Source: Whalleya microplaca
Taxonomy: Eukaryota; Ascomycota; Sordariomycetes; Xylariales; Xylariaceae
NCBI GenBank assembly: GCA_022497155.1
Contig: MU385775.1
Span: 1-64,000 of the forward strand
Length of the DNA stretch: 64,000 bases
Direction: 5' to 3'
Shown: positions 1 through 10,865 of the stretch, one piece after another
How the letters are laid out: every line of letters starts with the position of its first letter
Position numbering within the stretch: position 1 is the first letter of the stretch
Notes under the pieces: model-generated
What the model saw: only the letters and a program-made list of their open reading frames with translations
Told to the model about the DNA's origin: nothing
Database searches by the model: none
Translations under genes and position numbers: made by a program

Positions 1-39
1 ATTTAATTATTTTAATATATATAATTAATTTTTATATAT

Positions 40-215
40 TTATATAATTAATTTTTTAAAGTGCTTTTTTTTTTATATATAATTAATTTTTTAAAGTGCT
101 TTTTTCTTTTATATATAATTGATTTTTTAAAGTGCTTTTTTTTTTTATATATAATTGATTTTTTAAAGTGTTTTTTCCTTTTATATATAATTGATTTTTT
201 AAAGTGCTTTTTCCT
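40..215. repeat. 36-base tandem repeat, about five copies
   Basis: The string AAAGTG recurs at 58, 93, 129, 165 and 201, which gives a period of 35-36 bases. Each unit reads roughly TATATAATTGATTTTTTAAAG followed by a T/C run. Because 36 is 12 codons, the array stays open in one frame and gives a repeating hydrophobic peptide (FLLYIIDFLKC). That is a by-product of the period and not evidence of a gene. Confidence 0.8.
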
Positions 216-356
216 TTTTATTAGAACGCCCCACTTTTTTAAATCATTTATTTAATTTTACCCCACCTATTATACCCCCCTTCACTACACCTTTTACCAC
301 ATATCACATATTATATAATTTAATTAATTTTTACCATAACTATTACACTTATTATA

Positions 357-1196
357 TCCCGTAATTACATTTAATTGACTTCAATTAATTGATTAATATA
401 ATCGCGAAATAATCGACTTTTAAGCAAATATAACCGGTAATAAACATATAACTAATTTACTTTTTTTACCTTTATTACTCCTATTATTTCCCGCGATCGC
501 TGTTACGGCCGAATCAGGACTAGTCAGGATCAGGATTGGAATCAAGATCAGGTGGGGTACGCAAACGCTGCAATCACCTGGATGACTAAGCTACCCCACC
601 TTGCGTACATAGTGATTTCTAGCAGGCCTTGTTAGGCTTGCTTCCTTTTTTCCTTTTCCTCCCCATGTTGATAATTTTACTAGTAATACAGCCAGATCCT
701 AAGCCCTGTCTTTCGCAAAAGGCGTATACCCCGTAACAATCGCATTTAATTAAATTTAATTAATTAATTAATATAATTGCGAAATAATTGATTTTTAAGT
801 AAATATAACCGGTAGCAAATATATAACCAATTCACTTTTTTTACCTTTATTACTTTTATTATTTCCCGCAATCGCATTTAATTAAATTTAATTAATTAAT
901 TAAAATAATCGCAAAATAATCGACTTTTAAGCAAATGCGACTAATAAAAAGCTTATAACTAATTTACTTTTTTTATTTTTATTACTCCTATTATTTCCCG
1001 CAATCGCATTTAATTAAATTTAATAAATTGATCGAAATAATTATAAAATAATCGATTTTTAAGTAAATATAACCGGTAAAAAGTTTATATATAACCACTT
1101 CACTTTTTCACCTTTATTACTCCTATTATTTCTTACGGTCGCTTTTAATTAAATTTATTTTATTAGTTGAAATAATTACGAAATAATTAATCTTTA
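357..1196. repeat. Tandem array of a unit of about 130 bases, split by an insertion
   Basis: Each unit starts near CGCATTTAATTAAATTTAAT, passes AATAATCGACTTTTAAGCAA and a CTTTTTTTACC stretch, and ends TATTATTTCCCGCAATCGC. Unit starts are near 366, 741, 873, 1015 and 1140. The first two copies are separated by the 501-738 insertion. Copies differ mostly by C/T and G/A changes, as expected after RIP. Function unknown. Confidence 0.8.
501..738. mobile_element. Solo-LTR-like insertion with 5-base target duplication
   Basis: This 238-base island has ordinary base composition inside the AT-rich array. It begins TGTTACGG and ends CCGTAACA, an 8-base inverted terminal repeat with TG...CA ends. It is flanked on both sides by ATCGC (496-500 and 739-743), which is part of the array unit and is present once per uninterrupted unit. 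TG...CA ends plus a 5-base duplication are the hallmark of LTR-retrotransposon integration. Inside, GGTGGGGTA near 551 is matched in inverse by TACCCCACC near 590. It lacks the heavy C-to-T decay around it, so it either arrived later or is too short to attract RIP. Confidence 0.65.
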
Positions 1197-1800
1197 ACTA
1201 TATATTTATTTATATTAAACCGATTATACTACTTAAAAACTATTTATAAGTAACTATTAGCTTAAGGTATAAAACGAAATATCCAGCTAGTAATTATTTA
1301 CTAACTATTATAAATAAATAACTTAAAGTTTAATGCCGGAACTAAATCTTAACGTACGTTATTAAATAATTCCCAGTCTAAGGGTTTAATTTCCACCACT
1401 AATTAAGCTAAAATAAATACTCCTAAATAATTAATAAATAATTATATACTTATTTTTTATAATATAAAATACCGATATTACTAAATCTATAAATGTAATA
1501 ATAAATAAAGAAACTGCTGATAATAATAATCCAAACCCTTTAATAAAACAATAAAATAATCATAAAATAATCGGATATTAATAGGCTTTATAAAAAAAGC
1601 GTAAATTTTCGCGAGTTATAAAGCTTATATTAAAAAAGAATATAATTAAGCCTTAGCTTTAGTTTTAGCCTAATAATTAAAAAGTATTAATTTTAATATT
1701 AGAAATCGACAATTAAATTTAAAAATAACTATCTGCAAAAAACCAGGGTATAATTAAAAATAACGCCGACAATAATACCGAAATAAATAATAATAACCTT

Positions 1801-1947
1801 AGAAATAAAAATACTAATACCGATAATTTTATAAATAAAAATAATAATACCGATAATTCTACTAATAAAGATAATAATACTAATAACTTTATAAATAAAA
1901 ATAATAATACCGATAACTCTATAAATAAAAATAGTAATAACGATCGG
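1801..1947. repeat. Decayed 30-base tandem repeat
   Basis: Units start at 1801, 1831, 1861, 1891 and 1921, each like ATAAATAAAAATAATAATAC followed by CGATAATTCT. The period is a multiple of three and the copies differ mainly by C/T transitions. This would fit a once-coding minisatellite that decayed, but no surrounding reading frame survives. Confidence 0.7.
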
Positions 1948-3149
1948 TATTATAATAAAAAATTCCAGATTATATTAAACTTAAATAATAATCTTAATTT
2001 TATTTTTTAAAACAATAACCGGAATAAATATAATAAAATAGTACTTAATTATAAAGTTAATAACGATAATAAAGATAACGAAAACGATAAAAAAATGGAT
2101 ATAAATAATAAAGTTGCTATTACGACTACTAAAAACTCTACCGAAAAAAAATAGCGATACATTAATATAAATCTACTACTTTTAAAAAGAAAAAATACCG
2201 ACTTTAAGCCTAAAAAAATTTAATTTACCGTAAATAAAAAAGGCCGTAAAACTATAGCTTATAAAACACTTATTTTATTAACTAAAGAAAAACCTTAAAA
2301 ATAGACAAAAAAAAAACTCCTATTTTTAATACGCCTAACGCGTAACAACTAAAAACACGCAAATAAAAGCCAAAAAATACGTAAAAAAATTATTTTATAA
2401 TTATTTTATTAATCTAATTATAGTCGCTATTTTATATAAAATTTGTTATTACTAAAAAAATACCGACTTTTTAATTTCTAAAGCTGTTTTTTAATAACTC
2501 GTCCGGGAAGTTTTTTAATAATTTAATATAAAATATAAATAGTAAGTTTTTATTATATTTAGTTTTTAAAAAGCAACTAAATTTATTATAACGGAAATAA
2601 TAAAAAATATAGTTATTAATAAAATAATTATAAAATAATTTAATAAGTTTTTAATATTTAATTTAGCTTATATTTACGCTAATCGAGTTATATTATAAAT
2701 TAAAAATATAACTTTAATAAAAATAGTTATTAGTTGTTTTTTAATTTTATAAAAAGTATAGTTAAAAAATTATATACCTGATTTATTAAAATAATAAATA
2801 TACTGTAAGGAAGTAGCTCGGAAAAATCGGGCGGTATAAAAAAAAACGGCTTTAAAATAATATTAAGTTATATTAGCTCGATAAGCTTTAAAAAACCGAA
2901 AGATATAAAAAAAAAATTAATAATTTAAAACTGTAAAAAAATAATTTTTTATAGCTTAATTAAAGTAATAATTTAATAGCATTTAGTTTTTAAAAAATAC
3001 TGGCGTTTAAGATATAAAACTTTATATAAATACCTTTATTATTTATTAGTATAAGTATTTAAGCATTTGCTAATTTATATTAATATATAAGTTTTAGTTA
3101 ATTATTTCATAATTATTTCGAAATTCTATCTGTCCCATTAATATATATA

Positions 3150-3290
3150 TATTTCCTATAGGAATCTTATAGGAATATATAATGGGAGGGAAATTTCGTG
3201 GGAGTCCCACTATTAGCGTGGGACTTATATGGGAGTCCCATCACTTCCCATGGGAATTGGTGGGAGTCCCATAGGACTCCCATATATAAG
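3150..3290. repeat. Cluster of small palindromes built on GGGAGTCCC
   Basis: The sequence TGGGAGTCCCA occurs three times (one ends in C), with the related palindromes TTCCTATAGGAA and TTCCCATGGGAA and the inverse GGACTCCCAT among them. The cluster lies exactly at the junction between the AT-rich block and the truncated isochorismatase gene. It may be the end of a small mobile element or a breakpoint-prone hairpin cluster. Confidence 0.6.
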
Positions 3291-3295
3291 TCTAG

Positions 3296-3811
3296 ACCAC
3301 CTCAGCACTCCCCAACATAGAAGATCTGATTTCCTACTTCCAATGCTTGTCGGCGCCAATTATCTTCACACAGCATGGGCACTCAAAAGAGGAACTCACT
3401 GAAAAACCATCACCAAACCAACTCGTACGAAAATGGGGCGCATCTGGTTCGATAGCCTACGGCTCCGATGACTGGCAGTTCCAGGACAGCCTGAACCGTT
3501 ATACTTCTATGCGTGGGTCCACTGTTGTGGCAAAAAACACTTATGACGCATTCATCAACACGAATCTAGGCCAGGTGTTAGAGAAGAAGGCTATCGACAG
3601 AGTCGTGGTTTGTGGTGTCATGACGGATTGTTGTTGCGATACGACAGCCCGAAGTGCATTTAATCGAGGCTACGAGACATGGTTAGTGGGTGATGCCTGT
3701 GGTAGTGCGAATAAAACGCAACACGAGGCAGGGCTCAGAGGGTTTGGATTTGCTTTCGGCAAGGTACTCACAACAGAAGAAGTGATCGGATTGTTAAGAG
3801 GCGATGAGTGA
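3296..3811 (+). pseudogene. Isochorismatase-family hydrolase, 5'-truncated
   Basis: The open frame begins after a TAG at 3293 and ends at a TGA at 3811. It reads ...NIEDLISYF and then APIIFTQHGHS, a typical isochorismatase/nicotinamidase-like core. The catalytic Lys is visible in VVAKNTYDAF and the nucleophilic Cys lies in VMTDCCCDTTARSAF, near the cis-peptide-type VCGVMTD motif. The N-terminal strand carrying the catalytic Asp (DMQN/DxQ type) should lie about 25 residues further upstream, but there the sequence is palindromic junction DNA and AT-rich repeat. No ATG is found at a sensible place; the first candidate in frame is a TTG at 3347. I read this as a gene beheaded by rearrangement at the repeat border. 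An upstream exon displaced by the insertion is a less likely alternative. Confidence 0.75.
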
Positions 3812-4045
3812 TTCTAGGTAAAGCATGTAGGTATTACTGCGGGGAGTAACCTATGATAAACCGAAATTGGTCCAGGTTTCTGGCTAGTGCATTTTCATTT
3901 GTTTGTTAAGAGGATAGAGTTACTCAACTTGATATGAACTCTATCGCTACTATCTTATGATTCTGTTTCTAGGAGATATGAAATCCATGCACACGCTCCA
4001 TTTTAGCAACTTTGATGTCGTCAAGATATACCTGGCCGAGTTTGG

Positions 4046-4979
4046 CTAAACGGCGCCTTGATAAAAGGTGACCTGGAACCTCCCATTATCTGAGTAGATG
4101 ACCGGATCAATTTCATCTACCAGATACACACTGCTGGGATCCAAGAATTGAGATTCCCAAGTCTTGGTGTCATTATTTGCATCCGCTCCAATGATCTTGT
4201 CCAAACACCAAGCCCCAGATGGTTTTTGGGCCCACGCACTCGTGGGCGCACTGAATAGAAGATCTAGGGTGAAGCCTCTGATATCTTGGGAACCATCGAG
4301 CGACTGTATGATGGCCGCGCCGTCGTTGCCCTGAAGTAGGGAGATGTCGCCCCACGAAGAGCCATCAACATGCCAATTCATCTCTGCCCATGTGCCTAGG
4401 AGATGCTTCTTTCCATTGAGATTATGGTAGTTGCCGCGCACTATTCGCCCGCGGAAGGTCGGGCATACGGTTACGAAAGCGAAGGATAACGAGGGTATCT
4501 GCGATGGATGTCAGCAGCGCTTTATAGATCTCAATAGACAAGTATGGTTGCATTTGTATTTGCGCATACATTTATATACTTATATGGAACGAAGTCATGG
4601 TCGCTCTCGTATAAAAAGAACATGGTTCCATTGCCGTTATGATGGATGGGGTCGAAATTCCAAATGACTACGCCACGGCCACCGGTATCATTGTCGCCAG
4701 CTGTACGACAAAGTTAGCAAGGACGCTCTAGTGAGCAAGAGATGTAGATGGCTTCCCTGTATATATCGGCTTTTGAGTCTCCTGTCGACAGAATATCTGA
4801 GGATCCGCTGGGATTGTACCGTTATTCGGGGTCGTGCTGTTGATCCATGGAGGTATGAAGCCAGCTCTAGTTGACACTCGTTGTACATGTACACTGGAAG
4901 CACCGATGGGCGCTGCGGAGGTTGTAAGGGGAAGGCTAAATATAGAACACAGACACGATGCTACCCGTATGAAATGCAT
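4046..4979 (-). CDS. Secreted protein of unknown function, three exons
   Basis: Proposed exons are 4979-4820, 4700-4570 and 4498-4046, giving about 247 residues. The start is MHFIRVASCLCSIFSLPL, a clear signal peptide. Exon 2 reads GDNDTGGRGVVIWNF and exon 3 starts IPSLSFAFVTV, runs through WHVDGSSWGDISLLQGNDGAAI and ends FYQGAV. The second intron (GTATGC...GCTGAC...CGCAG) keeps frame cleanly. The first intron's donor (GTACAA at 4819) is less certain, because a GTCGAC donor about 30 bases further also keeps phase. The domain with SWGDISLLQG and a Gly/Asp-rich strand pattern resembles secreted beta-rich proteins common in plant-associated fungi, but I cannot name a family. It lies next to a GH10 xylanase on the same strand. 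Confidence 0.7.
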
Positions 4980-5621
4980 TTTCGTATGGAGGAGGTGAAT
5001 AGGGGTATGGTGAATAGGAATACAAAGCGCTTTAGGGATACTAGGGATCGTTGATATGTTGGAATCAGATTATGAAAAAGAGAATTGGTACTACATGGTT
5101 GAAGTTGGTCTCTTAACATATGTAAATCTTGTAGTCAACGGGATGATTACTTCCAGTTTCCTGAACAACCGAAAACGTTCAGTTGTTACTTCCCTCATTG
5201 GAGTAGGACTTCCGAGATTGTGTGTAAATAAGCATACCCCAATAGTCCCATAGACAGGTACCTCCTGTGTTCGCGTTTAGTGATAAACTTGGAACAGGCA
5301 CTTTGTTTGAGTACTCACTTAGACTACTGAATTGGCCTTATAATCTATACTTCTCCGGTTATACATGCATTTGATTCCTCAGATATTTCCGAGAGATAGT
5401 TTCAATAATGCTCGATAATTGGTCGGTGTTATGTATAAGAATAGCAATGGCATGTTAAAATTAACATATATAATACCAGGAACTACCTGAAGAGGTTGGG
5501 AAAATATATGAGTTTCGAAATGCCATTATATAACTGATATCCCAATGCTGGTCATTGGTTTCATGAAGTAGTATATGAGTAGAATGGCCGGCTCCTCATT
5601 TACCTACGTCGTACCACTCTA
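4980..5621. other. Intergenic, no gene seen
   Basis: This short AT-leaning spacer is the upstream region of the secreted-protein gene and the downstream region of the xylanase gene. Only short, non-credible frames are present. Confidence 0.6.
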
Positions 5622-6848
5622 TTAGTACTTCGACGTGGAGCTGCCAGAATTGTTCTTCAACGCTTCAATGGTGGAATCATACGCGGAATGCTTGCTGAAA
5701 TCTTCGAACCAGAGCAGTGCGTCACCTTCGCCTTCGAAAGTCAACGGAACCCAGCTGAAAGGGTCATAGAAATCCCAGATCGTAACCCCCACACAATCAG
5801 GGACCTGCACACAAGCGCCGACAGACTACAAATGTAAGTCAGTATTTTCAATGCTATGAGATAAGTCATATCAAAACTGTCAAAAGCAAACTTACATTCT
5901 TATAGGCCTCTGCTTGCCAGCCCAAGCTCGTCTCATTGGACGGTGTTTCAATTCTGACGTCCAATTCAGTTACTGCTACCTCGACACCGAGCGCAGCAAA
6001 TGATTGCATAACAGAGATCTGTTGGTCGAGCGTCGGAGCGCTGTTCGCCGCGAAGTGTGCTTGCAATCCAACTCCATCAATCTTGATACCCTCGTCCTGA
6101 AGCAATTTGACAATCCGTATGGCACCCTCGCTCTTTGCACCAGGCCACTCTATATTGTAGTCATTGTAGTAAAGCTTGACGTCCGGCTCGATTTCCGCTG
6201 CAAGGCGGAATGCTAGTTTAATATATTCTTCGCCAAGGACCTTATAGAAAACCGATTCGCGGTATGTGCCATCCTCATTCAGCGCCTCGTTAACCACGTC
6301 CCACGCATAACATTGCCCCTTGTAGTGTTCCATGACGTTTCTGACATGGTCGGTAATAACTTCTCGTAGATCCTCTGGCTCCCACTCCGTTTCCTCCACC
6401 CATGGCGCAAGTTGGCTGTACCAAACTAGATTGTGGCATCGCAGAATCTGGCCCGTTTCAGCGGTGAGGGAGGTGACGACGTCACCTTCGGTAAAATTAA
6501 AGACACCCCGTTCCGGCTCGGTGAAGAGCCACTAGAAGGGCTAGTGCATTAGCAATAGTACGGGCTTGAGGTCCAGTTGGAATGATAGCCCTATAATGTG
6601 CGACGCACCTTCTGACCATTTGTCGGTGTTGTTTGGCCAAACTCTTTGGTGTCTCTCATGATCTCATCGTACTTTGGATAAGCCTCCTCAAGACCAGCGC
6701 GTTCTCGCTTCCCTGGCGAGTCTGTTGCTGCGCCAAAATATTTCAGACCTGCTTCTTTTGCGTAGACATCCAGTTGAGCCGCCGTTAGCGGTAGTACTAT
6801 AGTTGTCAAAGACGCTAACAGCAACATATTCAGTTGACCAATGAACAT
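5622..6848 (-). CDS. Endo-1,4-beta-xylanase, glycoside hydrolase family 10
   Basis: Exons are 6848-6609, 6531-5896 and 5825-5622, giving 359 residues. Residues 1-24 form a signal peptide (MFIGQLNMLLLASLTTIVLP), so the enzyme is secreted and cuts xylan in plant cell walls. Family signatures are in order: FGQTTPTNGQK joined to WLFTEPERGVFNFTEGD across intron 1, then HNLVWYSQLAPW, the acid/base Glu in WDVVNEAL (about 162), LYYNDYN, GVGLQAHF, and the nucleophile Glu in AVTELDVR (about 269). The C-terminal exon gives VTIWDFYDPFSW. The introns are small, with GTGCGT/CTAG and GTAAGT/GTAG borders and conserved frame. There is no carbohydrate-binding module, only a short Ser/Asn-rich tail. The length fits a single-domain GH10 enzyme. 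Confidence 0.93.
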
Positions 6849-7802
6849 TGTACACTAGATCTGTAGTTTGAATAGTCTCGATAATCTAAAGGCTGAGGAC
6901 TAGGAGTGAAATGAAAAGACCAAAATCTCACTTTCTCGGGGAGCTCGCATCATATATGTGCAAGAGACACCCCACGATCAAGACGTATCCAAGATTCAAT
7001 GCAAGATCCCGAGGCAGACTATTGGACATTCTTGGGCCAAGGGAGACGCTGGCGAATCACGTTCTTGGGAGAAATTCTATTAATCTCGCAACATATATCG
7101 CCTGAAAAACAGGACGGTCTGTTCCATGTGGAGTATAGTGACCCACTGTCCTGGTAGCTGGCAGGGCGATTTACTGTAGAGGGGTGACATGCTATGAACA
7201 AGGTAAAGCTGGCAGAGGAGTAGAGGTGTAAACAGGGTTGTCGTGCTGATACTACTTGAGTGCGGAGAAATCTTCCCCAAACGACTCCAAATTTAACCGG
7301 CTCGGATCCAACGTTAATGTTCTTTGCCGCCGGCCTCACGGTCTGACTAGCGGCAAATATGGAGTCATTGCCTTGCCCATGCGAGGAGCATGTACTATGC
7401 CTCTGCTCTATGGTCGTACAGTTGCTGATATTTTTGTTGGATCAGGAGAGCTACCATGGCTCGTATTGATATACGTCAGGTCCAAGGGATTTCCAAGGGA
7501 GGTTTAACTACTTACAGACAAATAGTGTCAGTAATCTCACTTAATGATGTTCTTGTATGTTTGATTTATATCGGTCAAAGTCGGATTCATCAGAGCAAGA
7601 AAACTAACTTGGAAAAATTACTATTCGCTTTAACTATTCTGCCCCCTCACACCAAATGGACACTGCTCTTTAATTAGGAAGAGTTCCTAGCAATTTGTGT
7701 ATATCTTTCAAAGACTACCAGGGTACATATGATCCCTAATCACAAATCGACGAAAGTTGAAGCCAGGACACGCTACCACCCTTACTCGAAAGACCTCTAC
7801 TG
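6849..7802. other. Intergenic, upstream region of the xylanase gene
   Basis: Several short frames exist on both strands but none shows domain motifs, consistent splice signals or coding-like composition. This stretch must contain the xylanase promoter. I did not find a convincing regulatory site by eye. Confidence 0.5.
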
Positions 7803-8693
7803 TTAATGTAAGGAGTCTAGATATCCTTCTAGCTTCCTAGGCTTCTTCTTTAATGCCGTTGAGTTAAAAAAGTGGCTCGCCCAACACCATTTCTCAAGCA
7901 GGGCGGGGCGTGGCATTGTGCGCGCATCCCAGGAGATGTCATCCTCTTCATCCATATCATCAACATCAATGTAAAAGTGATGGCAACTTTTCACGTTGCG
8001 AAAAGGATTCTTGTCATAACAGTGGTAATTCAACTTGGCAAGGTCCTCAATGGGCAGTATTGAATGCCAGCCCTGGAAGTATTCGGCCTGGTCGATGTAT
8101 TGAAATTCCACTGCAAAATATTTGGTTAGTGAATTATGGCATCCAGGGAAAGATGGCGACTAACTGATGTTCTTAACAAGCTTACACTGGTCCGAAGTCA
8201 GTGGCGAGGTCCAGCACAGCGATGGCAGCTCTCTGTAATGCACGCAAAGGTCATCGAAATCCAGGTCGGCACCCTCAAGGAGGAATGTATCCATGTCAAA
8301 GTTAATATGTAATATCCCGCACCTCATGTCGTCGGTTTTCGTACGGCCCTCAAATCCAAATTCACTATCGTTGTCTTCGGTCTCAGACCCATCATTATCG
8401 CTATCCTCTTCATAGCTATTATTCTCGACCGTCGTGCATTTGCGATGCTTATCCTTATGGACGTGGAACACAGGGAGCTGAACAGGGTAGAAGTCCTTGG
8501 CAGCCACGCGGCTTATGATATTGACAGAAAAGGCAGGACATGCGAGGAAAGGAGTGAGTATAATTCGGCGAGTAGATTTGGCTACTAAAACTAGACGGCT
8601 CTTGTTGTAGTCGAGAATATAAGCCTGCCATATTTGCAACTGAATCTCGTTAGGCAAGTTAGGGAAATGGCGGAATGCAGTCAACGATGACAT
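7803..8693 (-). CDS. 2EXR-domain protein
   Basis: Exons are 8693-8165 and 8110-7803, giving 278 residues. The intron (GTTAGT...CACTAAC...TTTGCAG) keeps frame. The N-terminus FRHFPNLPNEIQLQIWQAYI matches the 2EXR signature (F..FP.LP.EIRL.IW) seen in many copies in filamentous ascomycetes. A central acidic stretch (EEDSDNDGSETEDNDSEFG) is followed by FDMDTFLLEGADLDFDD and, in exon 2, VEFQYIDQAEYFQGWHSI. The family has no established biochemical role. It is often expanded near HET genes and in accessory regions. There is no signal peptide or membrane segment. Confidence 0.82.
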
Positions 8694-9407
8694 GATGATT
8701 TCTGCAGGTTGAGAATAGAATCAGAATAAACGCTGCTTTATCCAGGGCTGTGTGTCAATAGACTAGCCCATTAGGTAATGTTGGAATTTGGGAGAAGCCT
8801 AACAATCCTAATAAAACCATAAGGGGTGTTCAATATACCCAGTATATACTCTTGGTTATGGGCAACTATTTATTATAGGCAAACCCTTAGCTTTCATGCA
8901 CCACTAAAAAGTGGTGAAAAATAACAAGCTAATCATTGACGAATAAATATATTTCAGTCTTTGTTTAGAAGAAGCTATCAGCTGAAGATTGAGCGGAATG
9001 AAAAGGTTCTTTGTTTCTTACTTCCTTGACTTCACCGCATTCTACCATAGCACTTGTCCGCCGACGAATTAAGCGCCACAAAACTGACAACTCTACATAA
9101 GTCAACATATATCGCCTCCCAAAGGTATGTGGCAGACCACAATCAAATGAAAGTTGATCTATTTTGCAAGAGTGACATGGGACTTAAGATAGCTCAATAG
9201 TTTCTTGATTTCTCACTTTCACATTTGTTACATTGTAAGACAGTAAAACAATATCTGAATACTTTTCTTGAACTTTAAAACATACGAGCTTTTATTCAAA
9301 CAGACGCTAAACACTAACTTGCTAAAACACTTTAAACAAATGTACTACTTTAATCCAACCAAATACTGTGAATCAACTTGAGGGCTTCGTATACGAATGC
9401 TGGCATC
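8694..9407. other. Intergenic, no gene seen
   Basis: This AT-leaning spacer contains no reading frame with coding character. It includes the likely promoter of the 2EXR gene on the minus strand. Confidence 0.55.
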
Positions 9408-9848
9408 TTAATGACGCACGGCTAGGTCCTTCAACTTACGTACGATACTGAGCAGCTCTTCTGTCTTAGAGCTCTCCACCGCAAGCTCCTGGCGGAGGTT
9501 CTCAATTGTCGTATTCTGCACTTGTATTTCCGCCTCGAGTGTTCTGATAACTTTGCGCTGCTCATCAATCATCATCGTCATGCTGTCTAATGATCTGTTC
9601 TTAGTTTCTATAATGAGCTTCTGGATCTTCTGGACCTCTAAAAGGACCTCGATGCTTTGGCTACATCGTTCAGCTGCCTCAGATTGCTCCGCGAGGATGG
9701 AGCTTAGGTCGCCTAGGATCTGGCCTCTTCTGTCTGTTTCTGATGTGGGTTTCAGGGTGTCAGAGATTTCCCCGAGGCTCTTAGCGGAAGCGCGACGCGC
9801 ACGGCGGGAACTTTTGGCCTGCAGCCAATTCGATATGCGATGGAACAT
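9408..9848 (-). CDS. Small coiled-coil protein, unknown function
   Basis: A single-exon frame of 146 residues. The N-terminus MFHRISNWLQAKSSRRARRAS is basic and amphipathic. From about residue 45 to the end there is continuous heptad-like helix (SILAEQSEAAERCSQSIEVL, MIDEQRKVIRTLEAEIQVQN), so a coiled coil is very likely. There are no enzyme motifs. The antisense frame of 101 residues over the same bases is a shadow. I do not recognise a family. Candidate roles such as a cytoskeletal or membrane-tethered adaptor are guesses. Confidence 0.6.
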   Translation of the reverse strand: MFHRISNWLQAKSSRRARRASAKSLGEISDTLKPTSETDRRGQILGDLSSILAEQSEAAERCSQSIEVLLEVQKIQKLIIETKNRSLDSMTMMIDEQRKVIRTLEAEIQVQNTTIENLRQELAVESSKTEELLSIVRKLKDLAVRH

Positions 9849-10865
9849 GTCTTTTTAGTGAGGTGATGTTACTATACAGAACTTTTTTTCATTATGGCTC
9901 TCAACGCAAGGTAATGTTGAGATGGTGGCTGAATGGAGCTCCTTAGTCGTTGCTACACGGGCACTAGGTAGATATAGAAGCCGGATAATCATACAATTCT
10001 AGTGTTTGCAAACAAAGTCATTGTATCTCTCTGTTCATTGTTCCAGTCCAATAACACGTAGTATCTTGAGTAACATTGATTTTTGGGAAACAAAGAAGCC
10101 ATTATGATACAACGGTAATGAGCCTTCATTGCATGTGGGCCATAGAAAATAACGTAGTACACATCTCAAGAACTTGCAAACATTTTATAGAAGTTCTTCA
10201 AGCCCGTATGTATGTTGCTAGGCTATTGACTTAGTGCCGTGTATGGACCGGCCGACGAAAGAGATTACGATAGTGGCAACGCTTCCCTTGACAACCTCAT
10301 TCACACTAACTCAGTGAGAAAACCACATTGCTCAGTGAATATATTGGCCATATATGCGCCGAAAGGTAAGTGCCAGGACATGCACCAAACTTTGCTATCC
10401 TGGAGACTGATCTAAATCCATCGATTTTACGTTGTCCCTGCTTTCACGTTACGCTGCACTTAGATTTGCAGTATTATGAACATCAAAGGCGCTCATTTTG
10501 AAACGTAACTGAAGGTGACCAATATGAGGTACACAAGCTATCAAAGAACCTCGTTTGCTCAGTCTGACTCATGTTCAGTAACTTGAGTCTTCATCCGATC
10601 AGACATATATGATGAGGAACAACCACAGCACTCTTTTACTCTGTCAACCCATCTCTAAACGATATTCTCCGGAGTATCAGATCGAATTTGATGCAAACAT
10701 TCAGATATCCGATCCGATTGCTGGACGCGAAAACCCGACCTCAACAGCATCCGAGCTCAGCAGGCTGAGGAGACGTTTCACACATAACAGTCACCAGTCA
10801 CTTCGCCCCTACCCGCCTACCAATCAATCATCCGCCTGCCGTCCGACCTTTCCTCTGAAGCTCCC
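9849..10865. other. Intergenic spacer
   Basis: About 1 kb with no defensible gene. The last 100 bases become C-rich (ACCCGCCTACC-type), like a leader of the small ORF that starts at 10866. A frame starting at 10609 overlaps that ORF in another register, but its Ser/Thr/Arg-rich sequence looks like a shadow. Confidence 0.5.

Larger units (their letters stand above)
1..3290. repeat. AT-rich, RIP-like degenerate repeat block
   Basis: The block is dominated by A and T, has stop codons in every frame, and is full of TA and AAT runs. Base composition changes abruptly to normal near 3290. In Pezizomycotina this look is typical of repeats mutated C-to-T by repeat-induced point mutation. It contains a 36-base array, an array of about 130 bases, a decayed 30-base array and one well preserved insertion, listed separately. 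From 2000 to 3100 I see stretches such as AAAAATAATAAT and poly-A/T tracts that may be the remains of a transposon, but no family can be recognised. I see no intact gene. Confidence 0.85.

Noticed and set aside
61..255. Possible small membrane protein with repeated FLLYIIDFLKC
   Set aside because: It results from a 36-base AT-rich array in RIP debris; the start codon is not an ATG and there is no promoter or conservation signal.
7019..7339. 106-codon minus frame upstream of the xylanase
   Set aside because: Overlapping frames compete equally, there is no motif, and it lies in the promoter region.
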